From: Lentisphaeria bacterium UBA1724
GTDB taxonomy: Bacteria > Verrucomicrobiota > Lentisphaeria > Oligosphaerales > Oligosphaeraceae
DNA: 28,221 nucleotides
Assembly: GCA_002315885.1 (NCBI GenBank)
Contig: DCIO01000069.1
Span: forward strand, 35,816 to 64,036
Direction of reading: 5' to 3'
Part shown: positions 22,468 to 28,221 of the stretch, piece after piece
How positions within the stretch are numbered: position 1 is the stretch's first letter
Layout: every line of letters starts with the position of its first letter
Notes under the pieces: model-generated
What the model saw: only the letters and a program-made list of their open reading frames with translations
Told to the model about the DNA's origin: nothing
Database searches by the model: none
Position numbers and translations under genes: made by a program

Positions 22468-23283
22468 GTGATTGATTTCTCCCAGATATCTTACGCATGC
22501 CGTCGTCTATCGGCGGGCGGTGTGGAGAATGCCGACCAGGAAGGCCGCTGGATGGTGGAATTGCTGTCGCGGAAATTTCCTGGCGGTGTTTCCCCGTCGT
22601 CCCTGGATTCCTGGATTGACCGTCGGATATCTGGAGAGCCCTTCCAGTATGTGGTGGGGTCCGTGGAATTCTACGACTTGGAATTGCAAGTGGGGCCTGG
22701 TGTTTTGATCCCCCGTCCTGAGACCGAGGGGTTGGTGGAGCGTGCACTGGAATTGCTGGCGGGTGTGTCTGCTGGCGGGCGTGTGTTGGATTTATGCACG
22801 GGTTCTGGGGCAATTCCGCTGGCCATTGCTCACGCACGGCCGGAGTTGCATTGTCTGGGCGTGGACTTGTCTCCCGAGGCACTCGTCTGGGCGCAAAAAA
22901 ACCTCGCGTTGACGGGCATCACCAACTGCGAATTCCGTTTGGGGGACCTCTTTGGTGGGGTGCCCGCGGGAATGCGCTTTGATTTGATTACCTCCAATCC
23001 GCCCTACGTGACACCGGAGGAATACCGTGATTTGCCATCGGTGGTCAAGGACTACGAGCCACGGATGGCGTTGGAGGCCGCAGACGAAGGCTTGGCGCTG
23101 GAGAAGGCAATCATCGCCCAGGCACCGCAGTGGCTGAAGCGGGGCGGGGCGCTGTTGTTGGAGATGGGTGAAACGCAGGGCGCGGTTCTTGCGGATGCCC
23201 TGAAAGAAGCGGGATTGTCGGAGGTCGTCATACGGAAGGACCTCTTCGGTAGAGACCGGAATGTGGAAGGACGGATGCTTTGA
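22468..23283 (+). CDS. prmC: peptide chain release factor N5-glutamine methyltransferase
   Basis: A 271-residue HemK/PrmC enzyme that methylates the glutamine of the GGQ motif in release factors RF1 and RF2. The N-terminal helical domain ends with GEPFQYVVG (56-64). LIPRPETE (80-87), the SAM-binding DLCTGSGAIPLAIA (108-121) and the catalytic NPPY (177-180) follow. The start is GTG at 22468; AGGAA at 22455-22459, overlapping the stop of the LOG gene, serves as ribosome binding site at 8-base spacing, so the two genes are translationally linked. prfA, its common partner, is not adjacent. Confidence 0.96.
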   Translation: MIDFSQISYACRRLSAGGVENADQEGRWMVELLSRKFPGGVSPSSLDSWIDRRISGEPFQYVVGSVEFYDLELQVGPGVLIPRPETEGLVERALELLAGVSAGGRVLDLCTGSGAIPLAIAHARPELHCLGVDLSPEALVWAQKNLALTGITNCEFRLGDLFGGVPAGMRFDLITSNPPYVTPEEYRDLPSVVKDYEPRMALEAADEGLALEKAIIAQAPQWLKRGGALLLEMGETQGAVLADALKEAGLSEVVIRKDLFGRDRNVEGRML

Positions 23284-23310
23284 TTCGTCGAGAAATGGAA
23301 AATACAAAAG

Positions 23311-24858
23311 ATGTCGAATAGCAGTTGTACCACTTTGATTGTCACTCCAGGTGCCAGTGCGGATGGGAAGATGCGTGTCGCCCACTCCTGTGATGATGCC
23401 TTGGCGGATCACCGCATTGTCTATGTTCCCGCCCAGGATTGGCCCGAAGGGGCGAAGCGTCCCGTGTATCCTTGTGGCATTTGCGAGAAGGCCTTGCCTC
23501 AATGGAATGCGTATATCATTCCGCGTTTCTATATTCCAGGCAGACCGGACGCATACGCGGATTCATTGGGGCAGACTCTGCCCACCATGCCGATTGGAGA
23601 GATTCCCCAGGTGCGTCATACATACGCCTACCTGGACGGCAATTATGGCATCATGAATGAAGTGGGGTTGATGTTTGGCGAATGCACTTCCACCGCCAAG
23701 AACCTCTGTCCTCCCGAGCCAGGAAAGCGCCTCTTCTATTCTGCGGAGTTGGCGCGTGTGGCCTTGGAGCGTTGTGCGAAAGCCGAGGAGGCCGTGGAAT
23801 TGATGGGCGAGTTGCTGGTGGAATACGGCTACTATGGTACTGGCGAGACGCTGTTGGTGGCAGATGCCAATGACGCCTGGGTGATGGAGATGGCTCCTGC
23901 CGATGAGGGCGTCAGCGGGCTCTGGTGTGCCCGTCGTGTTCCCGATGGGGAGTTCTTTGTGGAGGCGAATCTCCTGCGCATCCGGGAGCTGGACATCCAT
24001 TCTCCCGACTACAAGATGTGCTCGCGGTTGCGGGCGGAAGTGGAACGCAATCCGTCCTACGACTGGACTGCGGACCGTTCCGTGGGTGAATACCACCACC
24101 CGTATTACTCCCTGCGCCGTGTGTGGCGTGCCATGGATTTGGTGGCGCCTTCGAAGAAATTCCCTGCGAAAGCGGAGGGATTCCTGACGAAGCAGTATCC
24201 CTTCTCGGTGAAACCCGACCGTCCCATCGAACTGGAGCAGCTCTTTGGCATCTACCGCGACCATCTGGAGGGAACGGAATTCGACTTGACCAAAGGCGCG
24301 GCGGCGGGGCCCTGGGGCAATCCCAACCACCCCCGTCCCACGGATGAGGAGAAGAAGCGCGGCGCCTGGGAGCGTCCGATTTCCATGACGGATACGGGCT
24401 ATGCGTATATTTGCGAGGCGGGGGGCATCTGCTGGATGGCCATGGGGCGTCCGGCGGAGGTGCCCTTTGTGCCGCTGGCGGTATCGCAGTTGCCTGCGGA
24501 GTTCTCCCATGGCAGTCCTCGGACCTACGATCCCGAAGGGTGTGCCTGGTGGCGGTATAACCTGGTCTCACAGATTTCCGAATTGCGCTACTGCGATATG
24601 ATTCAGGAAATTTCCAAGGCGCAGCAGATGGCTGAGGGCAGGGCGCGGTTGGCATTGGAACGCCATGAGGACACTCCCGAACAACTCAACGCCCTGGCGA
24701 AACGGACGCTGGTGGAATGGAAGGAACTCTTCGAACATCTGATGGTGACTTACAACCAGGGATACTACAATACCGAGGATGAATTCTCCCAGCGAAAGGA
24801 TTGCAACCCCGCGTTCCTGGAAGCCGTGGGCTTCCTGGAAGGTCCTACGAAATACTAG
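23311..24858 (+). CDS. peptidase family C69 dipeptidase
   Basis: A 515-residue Ntn-hydrolase-type dipeptidase. The N-terminus SCTTLIVTPGASADGKM matches the C69/PepD start, where Cys6 would become the new N-terminal nucleophile after self-cleavage of the first five residues. Other family segments are YAYLDGNYGIMNEVGLMFGE, GETLLVADANDAWVMEMAP and RRVPDGEFFVEANLLRI. No signal peptide, so probably cytoplasmic. It is 27 bases downstream of prmC and 15 bases upstream of the TetR gene, so all could be in one transcript. It may digest peptides taken up from the medium or released from cell-wall turnover. Confidence 0.9.
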   Translation: MSNSSCTTLIVTPGASADGKMRVAHSCDDALADHRIVYVPAQDWPEGAKRPVYPCGICEKALPQWNAYIIPRFYIPGRPDAYADSLGQTLPTMPIGEIPQVRHTYAYLDGNYGIMNEVGLMFGECTSTAKNLCPPEPGKRLFYSAELARVALERCAKAEEAVELMGELLVEYGYYGTGETLLVADANDAWVMEMAPADEGVSGLWCARRVPDGEFFVEANLLRIRELDIHSPDYKMCSRLRAEVERNPSYDWTADRSVGEYHHPYYSLRRVWRAMDLVAPSKKFPAKAEGFLTKQYPFSVKPDRPIELEQLFGIYRDHLEGTEFDLTKGAAAGPWGNPNHPRPTDEEKKRGAWERPISMTDTGYAYICEAGGICWMAMGRPAEVPFVPLAVSQLPAEFSHGSPRTYDPEGCAWWRYNLVSQISELRYCDMIQEISKAQQMAEGRARLALERHEDTPEQLNALAKRTLVEWKELFEHLMVTYNQGYYNTEDEFSQRKDCNPAFLEAVGFLEGPTKY

Positions 24859-24873
24859 ACAACGCGCAGCAAC

Positions 24874-25476
24874 GTGAAACGGCATGTCGACCATAATCAG
24901 CGGCTTCTGACGATTGTTCAGGAGGCCATGAAGCTTTTCAGCGAATTGGGGTATCCGCAATTCACCACGAGACTCCTTGCGGATCGCTGTGGCATCAGCC
25001 GTACGGTCATCTATCGATACTATTCCACCAAGCGGGAGGTCTTCGATGCGGTCCTGGATTACATCACCGAGAACTTCCGCCAGGAATTCCAGCAGTTCGT
25101 CCAGGAAAATCCCGACCGCCCTGCTTCCGAGAAAATCCAGATGATTATGCTGAGGTTGATTGACTTCATCGAACAGAATGTGGCGTTTTTGAATGCCTTG
25201 GTGGATTTCCTCATTGACCGCAGACGGGATGGTGAGAATGTGCGCCGACGCGTGATGCGATATACGGTCTATTTGCGCTTGACATTGGCACGTCTGATAC
25301 GCGAAGGGACGGAGCGGGGGGAATTCAAGGCAATCCACTATACCCAGGTGGCAGAGATGTTCTTTGACGAACTCATCGGAGCCGCCATGCAGCTCTCCGT
25401 GACAAATACCCATAGTCCCGAGGGATTCCGCGCACGACTGGCCCTGGGGTTGTCTGTTCTGCGAAATTATTCCTAG
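24874..25476 (+). CDS. TetR/AcrR family transcriptional regulator
   Basis: A 200-residue regulator with an N-terminal helix-turn-helix (about 10-57): EAMKLFSELGYPQFTTRLLADRCGISRTVIYRYYSTKREVF, shown here in short parts as AMKLFSELGYPQFTT and GISRTVIYRYYSTKREVF, which is the TetR signature. The remainder is a helical ligand/dimer domain without recognisable class. The start is GTG 24874, 15 bases after the peptidase stop. A perfect 9-bp palindrome (25496-25520) begins 20 bases past its stop, in front of the DUF6259 gene, and is the natural operator candidate. Ligand unknown. Confidence 0.92.
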   Translation: MKRHVDHNQRLLTIVQEAMKLFSELGYPQFTTRLLADRCGISRTVIYRYYSTKREVFDAVLDYITENFRQEFQQFVQENPDRPASEKIQMIMLRLIDFIEQNVAFLNALVDFLIDRRRDGENVRRRVMRYTVYLRLTLARLIREGTERGEFKAIHYTQVAEMFFDELIGAAMQLSVTNTHSPEGFRARLALGLSVLRNYS

Positions 25477-25495
25477 GTTACTAGGGACAGGGGGC

Positions 25496-25520
25496 TTCGG
25501 TTTGTGTATTGCAAACCGAA
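25496..25520. promoter_or_regulatory. perfect palindrome, candidate TetR operator
   Basis: Arms TTCGGTTTG (25496-25504) and CAAACCGAA (25512-25520) with a 7-base spacer, TGTATTG. It lies in the 107-base gap between the tetR gene and the DUF6259 gene. No T tail follows on the plus strand, so it is more likely an operator than a terminator, although a hairpin role at the tetR 3' end is possible. Confidence 0.6.
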
Positions 25521-25529
25521 TGAAACAAA

Positions 25530-25585
25530 ATTTGTGCAGTATATTATGTTGTCTTGCAAAAAATACCTATATAAATTGCACAAAT
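25530..25585. promoter_or_regulatory. second inverted repeat spanning the DUF6259 promoter and start
   Basis: Perfect 9-base arms ATTTGTGCA (25530-25538) and TGCACAAAT (25577-25585) with 38 AT-rich bases between; the right arm runs into the start codon at 25584. The interval holds possible -10 sequences (TATATT 25540-25545, TATATA 25568-25573). Two half-sites about 4.5 helical turns apart suggest looping or cooperative binding over the promoter, for example by the downstream XRE protein or the TetR protein. Confidence 0.5.
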
Positions 25586-27749
25586 GCCTGCTATTACTTT
25601 GAATTTCCGTGAAGACGGCGCAGTGTCGTCCTTGTGTGTTGACGGGGTTGAGTTCGTCGACACGCCAAGGCCGTTGTTTGTCTTCCAGTTGCGGGACAAG
25701 ATTGGCAACCCGTTGCGGTTTTCCTCGTCGATTTTCAAGAAAGTCAACTTCGAGGAACAGGGCAATCGCACCATCCTGCGCTTTTCTGGGGACGAGCGAT
25801 TCTTGCGTTCTGGTTCTGCCCTGGTCACCTTGGAGCGTTCTGCCGAGGAGTTGCGCTGGGGGATTTCCATGGAGATCAATGACGACCTGGTGGAGTTGGA
25901 GTGGATTGACTTCCCCGTGGTGCATCTGCAGGTCGCCCAGGATTTCCGCTATCTGACTACCTACGCCGAGGGCATGTATATCGGTCCCGAGGGGCTGGAT
26001 TGCTTCCAGCGTCTTTTAGGTCGCGAGATTGGCAGCGACTACATCGGCTACACGCCCTGCATGATACGCTACTTCTATCCCGGGCCTGTCAGTGCGCAGT
26101 TCCATGCAGTCCTGCGTGGCGATTGCGGGTTGTATGTGGGCTACGAGGACTTGAATGACTCCCTGAAATTGCTGGAAGTGCGTCCGGAAGACGATGGCTC
26201 CTGCACGCTCTTGCAGCAGCAGTTCACGGGTGGCAAGAATTTCCTGGATTACCAGGTGGTGATGCGGGGGTTCCGTGGGGGATGGCGTCAGGCGGCGGAG
26301 ATCCAGCGGGAATGGCTGGAGTCCACGGGGCGCCTGCCTTCCAAATTGCAGGGGAATATGCCTGCGTGGTTTGACAGGGATCCGCTGATGGTGATTTATC
26401 CCGTGAAGGGCGAGGGTCTCGACCATTACGAGATGGGGCCCAATTCGACCTACTATCCTTACATCAAGGGTATGGACGTGGTCAACAGATACCACAAGCT
26501 CCTGCCCGGAAATTCCCTGATGCCCTTGTTGATGCACTGGGAGGGCACCGCTCCCTGGGCGCCGCCCTTCGTCTGGCCGCCATACGGTGGCGCGGAAGAA
26601 CTCCAGAAATTCACTGACGCCCTGCATGCTCAGGGGGACTTCATCGGGCTCTACGCATCGGGCATCGGCTGGACCCAATACAGCGCTGTGGACCACTCCT
26701 ACAACTGCTGCAAGCGCTTTGTGGAAGAGGGTGTGGAGAAGGAAATCTGCATCGGCCCGAAGCAGGAGAAGGCCTCCTCGATCTGCAATCACGCTTTGGC
26801 GGGTCAGCGCATCGGATACGACCTGTGTCCCAGTCGGGAATACACGCGGAATGTGGTGAAGGGTGAGGTGGCTTCCTGCCAGAACCACGGCATTGACTAC
26901 CTGCAGTATTTCGATCAGAATTGCGGTGGTTCTGCCGCTCCCTGCTACTCCAAGGGGCATGGCCATCCGCATCTTCCCGGTCCCTGGATGGCAAAGGCCA
27001 TGCGGCAGGTGATGGATGGCGCTGTTGAGGCGGGAAAGGATACCCTTGCAATCGGTTGCGAGAATACTTCCGCCTTGCCTTTCATGGAGGCCTGCCGTCT
27101 GAATGACGTGCGCTACTTCAATACCTGGATCAACGGCGAACCCGTTCCGCTCTACGCATATCTCTTCCACGAATACGCATTGGGCTTCTCGGGGAATATG
27201 TGCGGCGTTGCCTGGTATTGCGATTGCGAGAAGGCGCCGTATTTCCTGGAATTCCATTTCGCCTGGCATTTCGCCTACGGAAATCTTCTGTCGCTGGTGA
27301 CCAACAAGGAGGGCGACATCCATTGGGGCTGGGGCTGTCCCTGGGACACCAAGGCTCCCGACCAGTCCGTGGTGCTGAAGTTGCTGACGAACCTCCTGGC
27401 CTGGCGCAAGACCGCCGCAAAGGAGTATCTGCTTTACGGACGGATGGAGGCCTCTCCCGAGGTCGTCTGCGATACCATGCCCTTCTATCGCAAGGAGGTG
27501 CCTGGTGTCGTCCAGAAACCCGCCGTGCTTTGCGCGACTTGGCGCCGAGGGGAGAATTTCCTGACTCTGCTGGTCAACTATACCCAGAAGCCCCAGGAAG
27601 CCCGCGTGCATTTCGGCACCCCATTGCAGAACGCCCAATTACATGAGACCGCCAAGGAACCACAGGCTCTCCAGGGCGATGACTTCAATTTCACAGTTCC
27701 CGCTTTAGACGCAATCCTCATCTATCATACACAACCATGCCAAAAGTAA
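25584..27749 (+). CDS. DUF6259-type protein, probable intracellular glycoside hydrolase
   Basis: A 721-residue soluble protein without signal peptide. The N-terminal part (about 1-260) is beta-rich like the galactose-mutarotase-type domain in front of many TIM-barrel glycosidases. The middle (about 270-600) looks like a TIM barrel, with GFRGGWRQAAEIQREWL, MPLLMHWEGTAPWAPP, HGIDYLQYFDQNCGG (Asp444) and AIGCENTSALPF (Glu493). The C-terminal 70 residues form a small beta domain. The family is DUF6259-like, which I recall as unassigned; Asp444 and Glu493 are my guess for catalytic residues. The ATG lies at the edge of an inverted repeat. An XRE gene overlaps its 3' end by 13 bases. Confidence 0.68.
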   Translation: MPAITLNFREDGAVSSLCVDGVEFVDTPRPLFVFQLRDKIGNPLRFSSSIFKKVNFEEQGNRTILRFSGDERFLRSGSALVTLERSAEELRWGISMEINDDLVELEWIDFPVVHLQVAQDFRYLTTYAEGMYIGPEGLDCFQRLLGREIGSDYIGYTPCMIRYFYPGPVSAQFHAVLRGDCGLYVGYEDLNDSLKLLEVRPEDDGSCTLLQQQFTGGKNFLDYQVVMRGFRGGWRQAAEIQREWLESTGRLPSKLQGNMPAWFDRDPLMVIYPVKGEGLDHYEMGPNSTYYPYIKGMDVVNRYHKLLPGNSLMPLLMHWEGTAPWAPPFVWPPYGGAEELQKFTDALHAQGDFIGLYASGIGWTQYSAVDHSYNCCKRFVEEGVEKEICIGPKQEKASSICNHALAGQRIGYDLCPSREYTRNVVKGEVASCQNHGIDYLQYFDQNCGGSAAPCYSKGHGHPHLPGPWMAKAMRQVMDGAVEAGKDTLAIGCENTSALPFMEACRLNDVRYFNTWINGEPVPLYAYLFHEYALGFSGNMCGVAWYCDCEKAPYFLEFHFAWHFAYGNLLSLVTNKEGDIHWGWGCPWDTKAPDQSVVLKLLTNLLAWRKTAAKEYLLYGRMEASPEVVCDTMPFYRKEVPGVVQKPAVLCATWRRGENFLTLLVNYTQKPQEARVHFGTPLQNAQLHETAKEPQALQGDDFNFTVPALDAILIYHTQPCQK

Positions 27750-28156
27750 AAGTCTTCCCCGAAGGCGAGGTCAGCCTCGCTACCCAACTGCGCTATTTCC
27801 GCAAGAAACTGGCCCTGAGCCAGGCCGAGATGGCCACGAAGTTGGGCGTTTCCCAGAGTCTCTACACCAAACTGGAAGTCAATGCCGCTACCACTACCCC
27901 GCGTCGCGTGGAAAAGATGGCCGAGGCACTGCAGACCAGCGTGGAATTCCTCCTGCACGGCACGGGCGTCGAAAACACCGCCGTGGAGGTCCCCGCTTCA
28001 CCGCGTCTGACCGATGAACTGCTGGAACAAATCCTCACACTGGCCGCCGATCCCGAAATCCGCTCCGCCGCAGACAAAATCGCTGAAGCCACCCAGCGCA
28101 CACCCATGCAGACGCTGGTGATGCTGGTTAAGGCGATGGTTCTGGGGGATAACTAG
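27737..28156 (+). CDS. XRE-family helix-turn-helix regulator
   Basis: A 139-residue regulator with an N-terminal XRE domain (about 14-75): LRYFRKKLALSQAEMATKLG and VSQSLYTKLEVNAATTTPRR carry the helix-turn-helix, then VEFLLHG. The C-terminal half (about 90-139) is helical, perhaps for dimerisation. The ATG at 27737 overlaps the 3' end of the DUF6259 gene by 13 bases, so it is coexpressed and may control that gene or respond to its product. Codon use shifts toward C-ending codons compared with the preceding gene. A GC-rich palindrome follows its stop. Confidence 0.88.
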   Translation: MPKVKVFPEGEVSLATQLRYFRKKLALSQAEMATKLGVSQSLYTKLEVNAATTTPRRVEKMAEALQTSVEFLLHGTGVENTAVEVPASPRLTDELLEQILTLAADPEIRSAADKIAEATQRTPMQTLVMLVKAMVLGDN

Positions 28157-28162
28157 GGTGCC

Positions 28163-28221
28163 CCGACGGCGTCCCCGCCGTCGGAAGGTAGCCTAGGTAG
28201 CCTAGGGAGTAGCGACGGCGT
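28163..28221. repeat. REP-like GC palindrome and start of further copies at the right edge
   Basis: Arms CCGACGGC (28163-28170) and GCCGTCGG (28177-28184) around GTCCCC are the reverse complement of the hairpin core of the left-edge array. GGTAGCCTA is then duplicated in tandem at 28187-28205, and the window ends in GCGACGGCGT, the first bases of another copy. It lies 7 bases past the XRE stop and could act as a 3' hairpin. Confidence 0.88.

Noticed and set aside
25496..25520. Rho-independent terminator of tetR
   Set aside because: The 9-bp stem is good but no T run follows on the plus strand; an operator is the better reading.
26016..27638. Minus-strand open frame of 540 codons
   Set aside because: Antisense to the DUF6259 gene; no recognisable domain and no ribosome binding site.

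Overview
The window looks like a chromosomal segment of a GC-rich, Gram-negative-type bacterium with a fermentative, glycan-using lifestyle. Supporting genes are acetate kinase plus phosphotransacetylase, an FtsQ-type division protein, a lytic transglycosylase, a secreted LamG/GH123-like glycoside hydrolase beside an SGNH esterase, and a DUF6259-type glycosidase. This mix, and several conserved-looking proteins of unknown function, suggest the PVC group, most likely Lentisphaerota (Victivallales-like). That placement is inference from gene content, not proof. I see no phage, transposase, CRISPR array, rRNA or plasmid genes.

Layout. Positions 1-255 hold a GC-rich tandem array of about 50-bp units, each with a perfect 8-bp hairpin; the same hairpin recurs in the opposite orientation at the right edge (28163-28184). 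Positions 256-5267 are on the minus strand: phosphomannomutase/phosphoglucomutase, then a secreted LamG-GH123 protein, then a secreted SGNH hydrolase. A divergent promoter region leads to a hybrid histidine kinase (5507-7207), a strong terminator, a Ca2+/Na+ antiporter-type protein, and the ackA-pta pair on the plus strand. Next come tRNA-Arg(CCU) with an encoded CCA, a terminator, and a previously easy-to-miss 49-codon gene with a near-ideal ribosome binding site (10883-11032).

Positions 11073-19942 form a long minus-strand series of tightly packed or overlapping genes. In order of transcription they are: an unknown protein, dut, (a direct-repeat spacer), lytic transglycosylase, SirB1-like protein, polytopic membrane protein, rimO, ftsQ-like, queH, alpha/beta hydrolase, a tail-anchored unknown protein, (an inverted-repeat spacer), and a VUT/YhhQ-type transporter. 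QueH and the VUT transporter together point to tRNA queuosine synthesis by salvage. A 292-bp divergent spacer follows.

Positions 20235-28156 are all on the plus strand: a secreted unknown protein with a Met/Pro-rich tail, terminator, LOG-family protein, prmC, C69 dipeptidase, TetR regulator, a 107-bp spacer with two perfect inverted repeats (likely operators), the DUF6259 protein, and an XRE regulator overlapping its 3' end. The last module (peptidase, two regulators, glycosidase and palindromic operators) is the best candidate for a locally regulated system. No known defence or biosynthetic system is recognisable. The most novel-looking items are the small gene after the tRNA, the operator-like palindromes at 25.5 kb, the secreted Met-rich protein, the heptad direct repeats upstream of the transglycosylase, and the unknown proteins of the minus-strand series.
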